Assembly: GCF_033958435.1 (NCBI RefSeq)
Contig: NC_134138.1
Span: 21,893,098 to 21,957,097 of the forward strand
Length of the DNA stretch: 64,000 nucleotides
Direction of reading: 5' to 3'
Source: Carettochelys insculpta
Taxonomy: Eukaryota; Chordata; Testudines; Carettochelyidae
Position numbers and translations under genes: made by a program. The notes beneath the pieces were generated by a model that made no database searches, had not been told where the DNA came from, and saw nothing but the letters and a program-made list of their open reading frames with translations. Shown piece by piece: positions 22,807-35,867 of this stretch. Numbering within the stretch: position 1 is the stretch's first letter; the number at the start of each line of letters is the position of its first letter.

Positions 22807-25367
22807 AAGGAGAGCTTCTCTCTAACATCATGTGTCACCTTGGCTTCAAAAACACTGCAAGTAAATAGAAGCACGATTATTTTAATATGTTTACTTTTGT
22901 ATGTTACATCTTTGGGCTAGAAAAAATGGGGCAGCTGGTGGTGGCTGGGTGGAGGGATCGGAGGGCACCTAAGCATCTTTTCTTATTTGAATAATAAGCT
23001 GATTTCTTCAAAACACACGCAGCAATAACACACATATCCACACTGCTGAAAAAAAATAACACAAACAAAATATTTTGTAGTTTGGAAGCTTCAAATCTTT
23101 AAGTGGATTTTTTTCTACCAGTTTGAATTTGGGCATTATTTACCTCTTAGATGCACATCAACTAGAGAGTGAGAAGGTATCAACAATCAAAAGAGGCACC
23201 CTTCAACTCAAAGCAGGTTTAGGAAATGGTGAATGTGTTCAGTCTATTTGCCATCTTCCTGTGTATTGTAGAGTTTGCTGTAGATCCCTCTGATTTGCTA
23301 GTGCTGACACCTGGATGATAGCTATTTATCTACAAGAGCTTTGTTATACAAAGTATTTTTTTATCTCTAGTTCCCAACACAGTAATTGGGAAACTTTCAT
23401 TTTCCCTTTTGTGGCTGAGATTGAAGAGGTCTATCTATCTACCTTTGGATGTGCAGAAGGAAGAAAACTGCCCTGGTTTCACTTTTGGGTATGACCTCAG
23501 TTTCTGAGGCACATTTACCAAGGTTCCTGAACCTTTTGGAGAGTTAAGTTGGGGTTGGAACAAGTCCCACCAAGTTTCAAGCCAATTTAGGCAAAATGTT
23601 GAGATACTTGGTCTGCTTGCCCAGTCCAGGATTTGGACTAAAGTCTTTCTGTCTAATCTGGCTGTCTGCTTTTCAGTTCAAATGCCAGGTCTGGTTGGTA
23701 ATGACTGTGGGTGCAGAGTCTCTGCTTTGTACCATACCATTAGTGGAATCTAGACCTAAGCCCTGTTCAGCCCTGAGGAGATGGATCCTTTACAGCTGTA
23801 AGACCAGAGTAACCCCCTCAGCTCTTGCTGCTGGTGGAAACAGTGCAGCCAGAGAAAAGATAGCTGAGGCTTCCATTAAGGGCTTCTGCAATGGCCTGTC
23901 AGGGCTTTTAGCAGCTGAGTTCCCCGAGGACAATTCCAGCTGCTGTAGGCAAGGCTGGAGGATTGGCCTGGCACATAGCTGACCCAGGACTGAGAAAGTG
24001 TAACCCTTCACACCCAATCTCCTCAGCTGCTTCATGGGCAGAGGTGAAGTGGTGTGTGAGATCACTGGTGAACCATATGATGTCATGTGGTGGCTCTCCG
24101 TGGTTAAGTGCCTCGAACACATTCATCACCAGTGCCACTGAGACTAACTGGCAAGTTGTTGGCAGCACTGGGAGAAATGCCAGGAACGGAACAGGCCACA
24201 GAGAGTGAACGACCTTCAATCTTCAACTCAGCTCTGCCCTTCTGAGTCAGGAAGGAGACACATTGGCAGGGCGGAGAGAGAACAAATGGCCCTACTAGTG
24301 ATGTGCTGTACGTCTCTGGTGGGTGCTGCTGCCGTTCCACATCCATTCAGTGGCTAAGCGGGTGACTCCAAGTTCCAGGTCTGTCAGTACAGCAGTTTTC
24401 ATCAACACCAAGGCAAAGCACTTAAGGCCCAGGGGTAACTTCAAACATGTGAGTAGTCCCATTGAATCCAGTGATATGACTCATGAACTCACAGATGCTT
24501 GACTGCTGTGCTAGAACAGCTCTTAAATCCACTGACAGCATAACTAAATACTGACTATACCTTTTAAACAAACACCCTCTCCCCTTTAAAAACAAATGCA
24601 TAATCACTGCAAGGAATGCCCTCCCTACGTGGGATACAGTTCCACTAAATTTTCAAGAAAGTAAATCAAAAGATTATCTTTCAGGGAAAGTGCAAATGCC
24701 AGAATTAGGGGTGGTGGGTGTAAAAGGATTTCTTTCCCTCTTCCAGAGCTGGATGAAATGCCTGACACAGCTGTTCAGACACAGTTCTTCCAAGAGGGAG
24801 GAATCTCACCAGATGTTCTTCATTTCCTCTCTTGCTGTGTGGCCAGCTCGCTGTTGTACAGAGGATGCAGGGGGGATGGGGAGAATCTCTGGCTAAATTA
24901 CACAAGGAGGGCTGAATGTGGGAATTTTGGGTGAGTCAGGAATGCAGGATCAGACCCTGACTAGCAAAACTGGAATCTGGAAGGGCTGAGAACACTCATT
25001 CAGTCATCTGAGTCATCCACCACAGAACCCTGAAAGCCCCAGTGTTCAGTGGTTCAATGTTTGATTATTTTATGAGTTATCACAAAAGCTAAATTATTCC
25101 TTAAGAAGAAAGAGGGTTATGGAAGGGCATGCACAGTAGCAGAAAAGCCATTGATTCAAAGACTCACAGCTGCAGGGGAGGTTGTGTAACCCACAGTCAT
25201 GCTATTGGCACTTCCTTGCATTAATCCTTTTGAGGAGTAACAGAATGCACAGTCTAGGGCTCAGTGAATACGGGGACTTTTTGTTGTTGTTTTCAATGGT
25301 TCTACCTCTATTAGAACCTGCCTGGAAGATGGAAAACACACGGTTGCTAACTCTAAATTACTCACTA
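22807..25367. other. No gene recognised
   Basis: The longest frame is 128 codons on the plus strand (23596-23982). It has no domain, no codon pattern I can trust and no neighbouring exon. I regard it as chance. No repeat family is evident. Confidence 0.45.
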
Positions 25368-25685
25368 CAGGTTGCACTTCTCTCATCAAGCACCCTTAGC
25401 ATGTGGCCAGTGCCAGAGGAGAGAATTTGCTGGACCACAAGAGGTCAATATTTTGTAGCACATTATCCACACCTACTGCTTACTGGGCTCTTAGGAGGCA
25501 TTTAGGGGTAAATTACAGCCACAGCACAGAACACTGCGACCAGGACTGGTGGCTGTAAACAAACTTAATGGGACTACTGGAAACACGGCCACACCCAGGA
25601 TAAGTGGTTGTCTGGCTAACTAAAATCATGATGGATAATGGATTTTACCAGATGAGAGAGTTTCAGATTAGAGGGGTTCATCCTG
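25368..25685 (-). mobile_element. Tc1/mariner-like MITE
   Basis: A 318-bp element from CAGGTTGCACTTCTCTCATC to GAGGGGTTCATCCTG, flanked by TA (25366-25367 and 25686-25687). Its interior blocks (ACTGCTTACTGGGCTCTTAG, ACCAGGACTGGTGGCTGTAA) match the copies at 37983, and reversed at 20063 and 43027. It is non-coding and was presumably moved by a Tigger/Tc1-type transposase encoded elsewhere. Confidence 0.9.
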
Positions 25686-26144
25686 TACTGGTGTGGTGTC
25701 TGGCAGGTATCTTTGGCTTTTACTGAAAGGCTTCCTGGCAGATGTGTGCGGTTTCTGAGGGATCAAAAGAGGAAAGCTGGGAGACAGACTTGGGAGCAAT
25801 ATGCTAATGCCTTCTTGAAAGGGATTGTAAGTAGCTTTAATTAGGTTAGTTGGAGGCTTAATGTTTCCAAAGTGCCATGTAGTCCTCATATCAAAGTGCA
25901 TCAAGACTTGCTGTTTTAGATATAAAAACTATTGATACTGCATTTGTCTCTATTTCCCTGCAAAATGGCCAATGTCCAGTTCTGCGCAGTGTCAGTGGAC
26001 TGAGTCAGCCTGTCTGTGTAGTGGCTATGGAGCTGCTGCCATGAAGGATTAGAGTTCAGGAGAGGTGATGTAACTATATGCAGAAAACTGGGCGTGGGAA
26101 GAGAAATGAGAGTTGGAACAGCAGTAGTTCTTCAGCCACAGTGA

Positions 26145-26466
26145 CAGTCTCTCTACACTGCAAAGAAGGGTGCACATTTACGTTGGGTTAAATAGCAGTT
26201 CAAATAACAAATCCGTGTTTTAACTTAGGTCAGCTGTCTTGGGTTAAAATAACAGCACAGATGCAGCAACTTGGCCTTTAATGCTGGTTAGCTGCTTGAA
26301 TTCAGCCTCAGGTTGCCTGAGGGTTTGACTTAATTCAGGTTTGACACATAAGTTAAAAGCCAACTGCTGTGTCTTCACTGCTGTTTTAACCCAAGCTAGT
26401 TACTCTGGGTTAACTAAACCAAGTTAAGAACACACTATTTTTCTTAGTGAAGACATAACCTGAGAA
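26145..26466. mobile_element. MITE with TCTACACTGC / GTGAAGACATAACC ends
   Basis: The left end (CTCTCTACACTGCAAAGAA) and right end (TTCTTAGTGAAGACATAACC) are imperfect inverted repeats. The interior has mirrored motifs such as GGGTTAAA and TTTTAACCC. It is a non-coding, decayed member of the TGTCTACACT-ended group. Confidence 0.65.
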
Positions 26467-26693
26467 GATATAACCAAAAGCATAAGAAGCTGAGCGTATG
26501 GGGGAGAATACATGCACTGGTGGGCGCCTCTAAATTCAGGAGTCAGAGCTACATTTTTGTGCTTGTTTGCAGCCTGGCAAGAGCTAAAAGAAGCTCAGTA
26601 AAGATTGGAGTTGAGTGTAAGGATGCGAAGCAGCTGTAGTTGTGCTACTCTACAGTAATGCAACAAAGTTCATAGGGAAATTTTTGCTCTAAG

Positions 26694-27730
26694 GCTACAT
26701 ATACACAAAATTCTGGATCGATTTCTAAGATCGATCTACCAGCAGTTGATTTAGAGCAGGGGTGAGCAAACTTTTACATTGGGCCTCACTTTTTAGCCCT
26801 ACAATTAGCTGCCCCCTCAACCTGTGGGAGGACTACAGGAAGGGATGTTGCGGGGTGTATGTGCTCAGGAAGTGGCTGAGATGCCCAGGAAGTGGATGGG
26901 ATGCTCAGGAAGGGGGTGCTGGGGGACTCTAGGGGTTGCCCCGAAGGGGGAAGGGGTGCTAGAGGGAGGACCCCAGGAGGGTATGTGGGGGACTCAAGGA
27001 GTGCCCCAAAGAGGGAGTGGTGCTGGGGGGATGTCTCAAAGGAAGGACCCTGGGAGCCCAGCTGTATTGTCACCTCTACCTCTTAGGCATTGCCCTTGCT
27101 GTGCTTCTGGCCATGGAACTTGATACTGACCCCAAGCTGTGCCAAGTTGATGGGCAGCAGTGGCACCAGGCTGCAGGTGGCCCTGCACACCCGCAGGCAG
27201 CAGCATGCAGTCCACACAGCATCTCAGGGGCCTCCTGGGGATCAGCATGACATGGGCTGCAGGGACCAAAGCAGCTGCCTTAGCAAGCCGGGAATTCACT
27301 GGGTTGGTCCTGACACTTGCCTCAGGGCCTCTGAACATTCCAATGGGCCCAGCAGTGGGCGGTGGGGTGTGGGGTTCCTTTGGTGTCAGTGGTGGTGGAG
27401 GCTGTCAGGGAGAAAGCAGAGGTGCAGAGCTTTACTATTTCAGAGGCGGTTGGCAGCATTTAGCTGGCCTTTTATTAATCCACCGGCAGCATAGCCTGAG
27501 CTGGTTCCCAGAGGCATGGGGCAGCAGGAGTGGGGCTGAGCCAATGCATGCCAATGCAAATTGGCTTGCATGCCACTCTTGGCATGTATTCCAGGGGTTG
27601 CTGAGTCTTGGTGTGGACCATGTGGTAACTTGACCTAAGGTATATGAACTCCAGCTACACTATTCACATAGCTGGAGTTGCATAGCTTAAGTTGACTTTC
27701 TGCTGCAGTAGCCTAAGTTAAAGCAGTGGA
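26694..27730. mobile_element. Composite of decayed MITE and hAT pieces
   Basis: A MITE left end (AAGGCTACATATACACA, 26694-26756, with an internal GATCGATTTCTAAGATCGATC palindrome-like block) is followed at 26757 by a hAT-type terminus, CAGGGGTGAGCAAACTTTTA. A GC-rich interior follows, and a possible weak right terminus lies near 27590-27612. From 27640, sequence such as CCAGCTACACTATTCACATAGCTGG resembles the fold-back MITE at 61900. Glycine- and proline-rich frames of up to 157 codons here sit in this transposon debris, and I do not call them genes. Confidence 0.5.
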
Positions 27731-28639
27731 AATCTGAAGTAATGTATTGAAGTCAATAGAATTCCAAATAGATTTACACTGATGTAACTGAGAGCAGAAC
27801 TTGCTGGTAGATGTTTTAAAGGATTATATAACTTTGTTCCTCCTTGATTCTCTTTGCTGACTCCCTCTATGATGGTCAGACTCACCCCTGGGTTTGGTCC
27901 AGTAGAGTTATACTGCTGTAAGTCTGGTCCACAATCTCTACCTTATTTCCTTTTAACACTTTTAAGGTACAATTTTAAACATTTCAAGACACCCCACCCC
28001 CCTTTAATATATTGAAAATGTTTACATTACTGTTTTGGGCTGGGAGGGAGCACAAAAATACCCTCACAGGGAGAAAACCAACAAATAAATTCTTTCCAGG
28101 TAGATAGATACAAGCACAACTGGTGAATAATTTGTACCTGTGCTGCCACTGTCATAGAAATAGGGCAATCATCTACTAATATTTGAACAGAATACGGCAA
28201 GAGAGAAAGGATATTTTAGATCAACTTCTAAGTAATGGGGTTTAGGAAGAGATGTTCTTTAGCCTGCACTTCAGAGTTTCTGCCTCAGGTGATGTTGCCA
28301 AAGTCAGTCATGGGAGGGGTGGTGGGCTAAATGGACCACAGGTCTGAGCCAACATGGCAGTTTTTACATATAAGGAGGCTTAGTGGAGTGGGTATAAATA
28401 TCTAGCAGCAATGAGGTGAAAATTAAAAAAGGAAAATGTAGGGCATGATTCTGCTTTCCAGAGATACCGGTGTAAATGCAGGGTTAAGGATAGGTCTTCC
28501 ACAGCTCAATTTCTCATGTCTAGTGGCGATGTGTGAAATTGAATTATCAGGATTTGACAGTTGACCCCTGTGCTTCTCAATGTTGTGAGGAGTAAGGAAG
28601 GTTGGCGGAAGAGTTTCTTTCTCCCATTGACCTCCCTCA
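27731..28639. other. No feature recognised
   Basis: AT-rich unique-looking sequence. No gene or repeat seen. Confidence 0.45.
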
Positions 28640-28755
28640 GTGAGGATGGCCAAGAAAGTCAACTGTAGATAAGTCAATTCCAGATATGCAATTGCTGTAG
28701 CTGGAATTGCATATCTACAATCGACTTTCAAGTCTAGTGTAGACCTGACCTCAAT
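28640..28755. mobile_element. MITE right-end fragment
   Basis: The short palindrome ATTCCAGATATGCAATTGC...GCAATT...GGAATTGCATATCTAC is followed by a terminus AAGTCTAGTGTAGACCTGACC. The ends and the GCATATCT motif match the MITEs at 31818 and 61900. The left half is missing or too decayed to see. Confidence 0.6.
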
Positions 28756-30072
28756 TGCTAGAAATTGAATTGCTCTAGATTTACACCGCTCTGTGAGAAC
28801 ATAATTTGACCATTGAAATGAACATCAGAAACAACTTTTTAGCAATGAATGCAATCGTCTCACAGTAGAAGTGTTTATTTTAGACCATGATGAAAGAACT
28901 GCTTCTGCCTTTCCAGGGAAGATGGACTAGGAGACCTATTTACATTTTTGTATCAGTCATCTCCTCATTTTCTGAGGGGATCAGTAGAACAGTCACCTGA
29001 AATTGCAAACTTTCTTCATACAAGCTATATCTTTGCCATTCTAATTGAACATAGGTGACCAGTCCCATTGCTCCAATAGTGTGTTCGAACATCACCTAGT
29101 GGACTGATTACTTCCTGTGGTTTGCACACTATCTTACCTAATTTATCTGACTACCACATGACCAGCACCTCTTTCTTCAGAGTCAATGCTGGAAACTTCC
29201 ACACTTTGTGTGAACATCTTATTAATATCACAGAATTTCAGCAAATGCTTGTGCAGTTGTAAGTTACAGTTAAGATTATGTGGAAAAAAGTGACACGAGC
29301 AGCTGTCGTATTTTTAACAAAATTTGGTCACTGCGGATATGAAACCTGAGAACTTGCATAAGAGACCCGCTCCCCTGAGCGTTGGTTTAGTCCACAGAGC
29401 AGCTGCACAAAGAGTTGGGGGAGGGGATTTCAATTCTTTTCTGGAACTCCTTGTCTGGGGAATTGTGGCTGTAGATTCCCGAGGGCCCCCTGGTGTTTTG
29501 CACAATCTATCTTTAGAGAAGTGCAAGTTCATTTCTGAGAAGGGCACTGGCTTTGAGCAGGGACTACCTCTAAACTGACAAACCACTTCCTGCAATCGTT
29601 AACTGAATACAAAAGTTGCTGCCCCCCTCAGCCCTCCTTAACAGTCCCCTTTCCTCCCCTCCCCACTTGGCTTGGCTTCAGAAATGACTGATAAAAGACT
29701 AAAGAACATGGAAGGCTGAAGTGCTAGCAATAACTCAGAGAGAAAACAGTAGCTCCAAGAATACAAGTCAGTAAGAGAAAACTATTAAATGTGACTTCAG
29801 CTGCTCTCTTACCCAGTGTTGGCTATTCCTTGGAATGAATTTACCTTACACACACCTGCATCACATGCTCACTTATTACTGATGGTGTGTTACCTCAAAT
29901 CTTGTACCTTAGGACTCTGATTATTGTCATTTGGGTCAAATCTTGAGATTCATAAAGCATCTGCACTTCCCCTGGACCTTAGCACTAGTAGGAAGTATTC
30001 AGCATCTCTCTAGATTTTGGTCCTTAGGGTCTGTTCTTGCTCCCATTATAGCCAGTGGCAAAACACTGTTAA
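28756..30072. other. No feature recognised
   Basis: Unique-looking sequence with no exon or repeat identified. Overlapping frames of 93 and 84 codons on opposite strands at 29314-29595 have no recognisable domain. Confidence 0.45.
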
Positions 30073-30190
30073 CTTCAATGGTGCATGACTGAGACCTTAG
30101 AGAATTGGGTCATATGAGGCCACTCTCAGTACTTCAATGGTGCATGACTGAGACCTTAGAGAATTGGGTCATATGAGGCCACTCTCAGTC
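30073..30190. repeat. Perfect 59-bp tandem duplication
   Basis: The 59-bp unit starting ACTTCAATGGTGCATGACTG occurs twice without a difference (30073-30131 and 30132-30190). The lack of any substitution points to a very recent duplication, or to an assembly artefact. Confidence 0.95.
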
Positions 30191-30709
30191 TATCCACTGT
30201 CTTTTTTCAAGGCTAACATCTATTACTGTCTTCTGTAATGCATGGTTGAATACATGTAGTGATGGTGCCTCAAACACCTATCTCATCAGTTTAATTGGTG
30301 TGACTGTTAAGATAGTTTCCCAATATTTAGCTTAAAACTTTCCTCCTTTAGTTTCACCTTGTATCAGGAAACAAATTCCTCAGGGAGGGCTCCTCCATGA
30401 CTGGATCTTACTGTGTGAAGCTCTTCTTCTATAATGAGGTTGCAGAAAATAGAAAGCAAGAAGAGAAAAGTATGCTTTAAAACATTTCAGTTGTGGATGA
30501 ATGAATTGCCTTGGATTAAGTTTTTCTATTATTCTTTAATACGAATATCATCAGCCTTGCAAAATTCTACTGGTTCATGCCCATGGGACAAAGAGCTGTG
30601 ATAATTACAGAGCATCCCCATGATACAAACAATCCTACTTTACTTTTATCTGGAGACAAGCTCCACTAAGACACTAATTTTTATCGTCTCCTTGAATAAT
30701 CATGTAAAC
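30191..30709. other. Possible old LINE fragment, otherwise unique
   Basis: At 30310-30370 the phrase GTTTCCCAATATTTAGCTTA and its surroundings resemble an antisense CR1/L3-type C-terminal segment. It is too decayed to be sure, and nothing else is recognised. Confidence 0.3.
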
Positions 30710-31473
30710 AGGGGTTCCCAAACTTTTCAGCATCTTGCGCCCTTTTGATTTTTGAGACATGCCCACACCGCCCCTTATTTACCACCATCCAACCTCCCTT
30801 TTATCAAAAAAATTCAATTTATAATCTAAAATAAACATAAAGACTTGATATAAAATGTTATTTAAAAATAAAAATAAGCAGAAATAGTTGGAGCTGACTG
30901 AGCACTGTGCCACCAAGACCAGCTGCCCACCCGCCTGCCAGCCAATGGGGCCCTGCGCTGCCGGGGCCAGCCACACCCCCGCCAGTCACGGGCCAGCCAC
31001 CCCCCCACCAGCCGCCTGAGCCCTGCACTACCAGGGCCAGCTGCCCACCCACCAATCCAAACCATCCGAGTCCCTGGATTCTGGGGACCATCCAAGCACC
31101 ACGAGCCCTGCAAATTGGCTGCCTGAGCCCTGCAAGCCCCCCTGACTGAGCCCCTTCCCTCCCTCAGAGCCAGGCACCACCAGAACCCCACTCTCATCCC
31201 ATTCCCCCTGAGCCAGGCACCCCCAGCCTCCCATCTAATCCCATCCTCCTGCTCTTCCTCCTCCCCCTTCCCTCCCCAACCCACACTCACTCACCTTTGC
31301 AAGAGGCAGCTAACTCCACATGGGTCTTTGCTGGCTGCCTGCTTTTTATAGCAGCTACGCCGGGTCACCCACGTAAAATGGCAGAGGCTGAAAGCTGGAA
31401 GCAAAGGACGGCTTTTTCTTTGGATGGGGGGAAAGACTGGCGGGGCTGGGTCGTCTCAGTTTGGGAAACCATG
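30710..31473. mobile_element. Nonautonomous hAT-like element, copy 2
   Basis: It begins AGGGGTTCCCAAACTTTTCA and ends AGTTTGGGAAACCATG, as in copy 1 at 17412-18390. A probable decayed 8-bp duplication is ATGTAAAC (left) against ATGTAAGA (right). The subterminal AT-rich segment (AAAATTCAATTTATAATC) and the GC-rich array of CCAGCTGCCC-type units match copy 1. At about 764 bp it is some 200 bp shorter, through loss in the array. Frames of up to 142 codons in the array are not genes. Confidence 0.85.
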
Positions 31474-31817
31474 ATGTAAGAGGTTTCACATCTATCTGTT
31501 GGCCTGCTGCAAAGAGTCTATAAAGTTATTCCGAGTATTGCTATTCAAATGTAATTAAAAATCAGCATTGCAGATATACAGTTTAAATCACCTGCTTTGC
31601 TACTTTGCCTTTCACAACTACAGACTTAGCTTCACTATGGGTTAAATTGGCACTGATGAGATCAATGCAGTGGGCATTCATTTAGTGGGTCTGGTGGAGA
31701 TATGGTAAATTAATGGGAGCATGCTCTCTAAGATGTGGAAGCCAAGTCAACAGGATAGTGTCTCCCATCAGCATAGCATGGGGTAGACACTGCTGCAAGT
31801 CAATCTTACATAACTTA

Positions 31818-32094
31818 GGGCTTATCTGCACTACCATGGAAGATTCACTCACTCAGGGTTGATCTTCTGGGGTTTGATTTCATGCTTGGGTGAAATCGAG
31901 CTCTCAGAGGTCTCAGTCGACCCCGTGCTCACTGCGAAAGTCAGGCAGTTCGATGGGAAAAACTCTCCTGTCAATCTTCTCCTGTTAAGACAGGCAGGTT
32001 AGCTGAGTGTAGATATGTCAATTTTAGCTACACAATTGGCATAGCTAAAGTTGCATATCTGCAGCTTAGCTCTGTGTTTAGTGTAGACATAACC
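31818..32094. mobile_element. MITE with TGTCTACACT-type ends
   Basis: The ends are GGGCTTATCTGCACTACC (left) and TTTAGTGTAGACATAACC (right). Interior motifs (GTTGATCTTCTGG; AATTTTAGCTACACAATTGG; GTTGCATATCTGC) match the MITE at 61900. It is flanked by TTA left and TAA right, so the exact boundary or target duplication is uncertain. Confidence 0.75.
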
Positions 32095-32098
32095 TAAG

Positions 32099-34879
32099 AT
32101 CAGTTTAGAGTGGATCAGGCCTCTATTGTTGTCAGGCTAGAAGGAGCAGGTAAATGGGCGCTTACAAAAAAGTGGAACATATGCTAAAAGTTAGGCTCCA
32201 GAGGCTTGGAAAAGGTATAGAAATGTGCACAATGTGAGTGCAAGAGTTAGCTCAGGTAAATGATCCATTTAAATCTATAGGAAGCCCATGTGCCAGGAGG
32301 GTAAATTGATACTACTGCCTACAGAAGGTAGGTGCAACAAGGGTCAGGAGACAGCGTGCTGTCACACTGCATTTGAGATAAATATGGTGTAGCCATGACG
32401 AATTCTAAACCTTGCAAAAGATGGCACGAAGTTGTACGGAAGTCAACGTAGTCCACAGCTAAACTTTATGCATGTGGCTTGATCTTCCAGTTCTGTGGCA
32501 GGCAAAGAGCCTGACTGAAGCCAACACAAGATTTTCAGCGCACTTGGAAAGTGAAATGTGGGGTTAACTTGGGTAAACTTTGTCAATCCGAAAGTAACTG
32601 TTAGGAAACTAAGCAAGAGTATAACATTTGCTTATCATTCTTTTATGAAAATACTTGAAATGTACCTGTTAGTATATAGGTCTGTTTGCAAGACTGAGAT
32701 AGAATTTTGGGTTTAATTTTTGATATATTTATATCCATACTAATGTTTGAACAAAGAAAAAAACACAAAGTGTGTTGCATTTCCCTCAACCTGATAGGGC
32801 TTTTAATGCAATGAAAAAAAGACAGGGAACAGAGCTAAACTGTTGCTAGGTATTGCAGGAATGTAAAAAAAAGTATAAACCTAAAAATGGCCTCGAATCC
32901 TCTCTCAAGTAATCAGTCAGGAGCGGCAGAGACAGCCATGGACAGGAACTCAGTAGCACAGCCTGGACTAGAAGCAGCTATTCTGACTGCTAATACTGTG
33001 TGTTCACCACCACAGTATACTACTACTCACTGAACCATTGTTTTTGCCTGGTCACTATCATCAACAGGCTGCAATGCAAACTGCTTTGAGTCTGATTCCT
33101 CACACTAGCAGATGAAAAAGACTGTTGAAAACAAGCATATCACAACTGAGAGACCAGCCCACCCCAGCCATGGACTATCTGTAGCCCTACAGCAAACAAT
33201 GAATTTCAGGGACGGACACAGATAACATAAAGCCTCTTGAGAAAATACAGATATTGTTCCCACTCAAACTGTTTGAAGCCCACCAGTCATGTAGCTTATC
33301 TAAACTGTCCACTACATATGAGGTTAGCAGCTTCCTGTCATTATAAAGGAGGTACACCCTTGATCAGCCCAGCACAGTATTCTCTCTCGCTCTCTCTTTC
33401 TCTCATACCACCTCTCCACTTGTCAGGAATGCTTGGTTCCTAGATTGGTATGAGCGAATGATGGGAGTCCACAGCTGCAAACTCCTTCGGGTCTGACCTT
33501 GACTGGTGTTGTGCAGAGACACTAAGTGCTTCTCTTCTTTAGCCTTTCCCTTTGTCCTTTTGTTAATACAGACATTGCTATTTGTGGTTTCAGCACAATT
33601 GCTTGTCCATGCAGGGGGTTTCTATAGTGCCCAGCTCCATAGCCCAAGCACTTCCTACACAAATTGGAACTGCAGAAACTCACGAGAAAGCATTTCTCTG
33701 ACAGGATTTTAAAACTCATCCAGGCAGGCTTATTAGTACAAACCACATATTTCTAGGCAGCTGCACCTAAGTACTGAATCAAGTATCAAAACTGTTGGCT
33801 CAGTGCTAGTTAAATGTTTTCAAGCACAAATTTTTGCCCCAAATTGCTTCTTTCATAATTGATTTTTTTCAAAACATTCTTCTTTTTCAATTTGTGTGTG
33901 TGGAATTTCACTTGCTTTTTTAAAAAAAATCTGTGCTTTAAAAACATGCTTCCTCTCTCACCCCCACTGTTTGGCTTTCCTTTCTTTTTTTTTCCTGTCT
34001 TGCCTTTTACCCTCTCCTCTCCTTTCCACTTCCCTTTATCCTCTCCCCACTCATTTACAAAATGAGTTGCTGTAGGGCCCAGAGCTCCAACAGGACCCAG
34101 AGCTTGTGGCCTTTTAAATTGCTACTGGAGTACTGTGTGATGTACTCTGGGAAGCACTAAGGTCTGGGCTGGGGGCACTGTGGTCTAGATGCTTGTGAAT
34201 GCTGGTTTCCGTGTCCCTTCCACCCCAGGCCCTGCCTCCTCTGGGGCCATGGAGCAAGGCTCCTGCCACTTTCTCCAGGGGCCTGGTGAGGCTATTGGTC
34301 CCACTTCAGTGCGGTCACTTAAAATACATGTAAGGAATGTGGCAGCAGGAATGCAATGCTGCTGAAGGCCAGCAGGAATGTGTCTCCCAGAGATCATTTG
34401 CATGAGAATGCAAAGGTGTGCATGTGTGATACCTTTCAGGCAAAGCCTAATGGGTAGCAAGTAAGCCATGAGATTTTGTCTATTGTAAACACATTGTAGT
34501 AAAATCACAATTTATGCTGACTCTCAGTGTGGGAGTTGTGGGATCTCACCAATGCTCTAGGTTGTTGTGGGGGACAGGGCAGTTGCCATAGCTGCATAAG
34601 ACATTGATTACACAGGGCTCCCTGGTTTAAAGCATTGTAAATGGGAAAGGGAGGGGTGTTTGGTGTTGGTCTTATAGTTATAAGCCTGGTTTGACCAGTC
34701 TTCTCTGCCTGTTGAAAGGTAGAGCTGGATGCTAGGGTTTTCATGCACCTCCACACTGGGGTTTGTCTCTCCTTTGCTTAGATATACTGCATCTATCACA
34801 GTAAACTTGGGGTAGGTTATTGTCATTAAATAAGCTGTTTCTATCTTAGACTCTGTGCTTGCAGGGGTTGGGGTGCACT
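32099..34879. other. Unique-looking sequence
   Basis: A CT-rich tract (33381-33404) and a pyrimidine-rich stretch (33940-34050) are the only simple features. No exon or repeat family is recognised. Confidence 0.45.
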
Positions 34880-35272
34880 TACAGGCAGCCAGCAAGTGGG
34901 GTGAGAATGTCCCAGGCCACTGGGTGGGGGCTTGAGCCAGTTAGTTTTATCCTTGACAGGAAACCCCCTAGGAGGTGAACCTGCCCCTTCTGGCAGGCAC
35001 CTGCTGGCCGCTGGCTACTCCTCCTACTGGTGGCTAGGGTTGGGGCCTGGTTATGGCCAGGAAGCTGGTGGCCAGTGAGCCACAGCCCTTGGCCTTGGAT
35101 CAAGGGGTTGGGGCTGGAAAGCTGGGGGGCAAGGGCCAGGAAATGATGCGAGAGATGGCCTGGGAGCACTGTCTGGAGGCCAGCAGGGGAGCAATGACCT
35201 CCTCTGCTCTGGCAAGGTCTCTGGTCCAAGCCTGATCAGGTCTTGAGGATGCCGGACCAGGGAGGTTCAACC
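34880..35272. mobile_element. GC-rich block ending in a Tc1/mariner-like terminus
   Basis: The right edge GCCGGACCAGGGAGGTTCAACC, followed by TATA, matches the right terminus of the MITE family at 43027 (AGAGAGGTTCAACTTG). The GC-rich interior differs from those copies, and I could not find the left end. This may be a different, longer member of the same terminus family. Confidence 0.45.
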
Positions 35273-35867
35273 TATAATGTGATTTTTCAAAGGCTTATAA
35301 TGTTGGGCACATTTTCATAGGTAGGCCAAAAGCCACAAAGGCCACTTCCTGTCAAATGTCAAGTCCCTTCTCCAAAGTATAGGATTGCTAATGCAGTTCT
35401 TAAAAAAGGTGGCGAATCAACAATGTATATTTCCCTAGCTTCAGAAATGCTGAGGAGCTTCGGGTTAATTTTTCAAGGAAAATTTAGTACAAGGCACAGA
35501 AACTTTGAGCCCAGACACTTACAGTCTGGCAAAGTTATAAGAAATAGAAAACAAGGTTGTATAATGGAAAGTGTGGTACAATCTTCATAAGAGGTGGGGC
35601 TACCAGCCACATCTATAATAGAGAAGGGTGTGCTGTGAGGTGAAAGGTTTTTTTCTGGCACTTGTTTGTGCCTCCCTGAATAATGTTGCTGTACTTCACC
35701 ACCTGTAAGTGGTGTCATCATCCCAAACTCTTGCCAACTAAACCTTTCTGCTCCACCACACTATCATTTATTCTGTCCATGTACGTTTATTCACTCTCTA
35801 AATCTGTATCTGTACCAAGTATCAATTATTGCAGCTTCACAGTGAAAGTCCAATAGAGTTTTGCATG

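Noticed and set aside
23596..23982. 128-codon plus-strand frame
   Set aside because: No motif, no neighbouring exon and overlapping frames on the other strand. Most likely chance.
26786..27633. Frames of up to 157 codons
   Set aside because: They lie in decayed hAT/MITE debris with GC-rich composition and have no recognisable domain.
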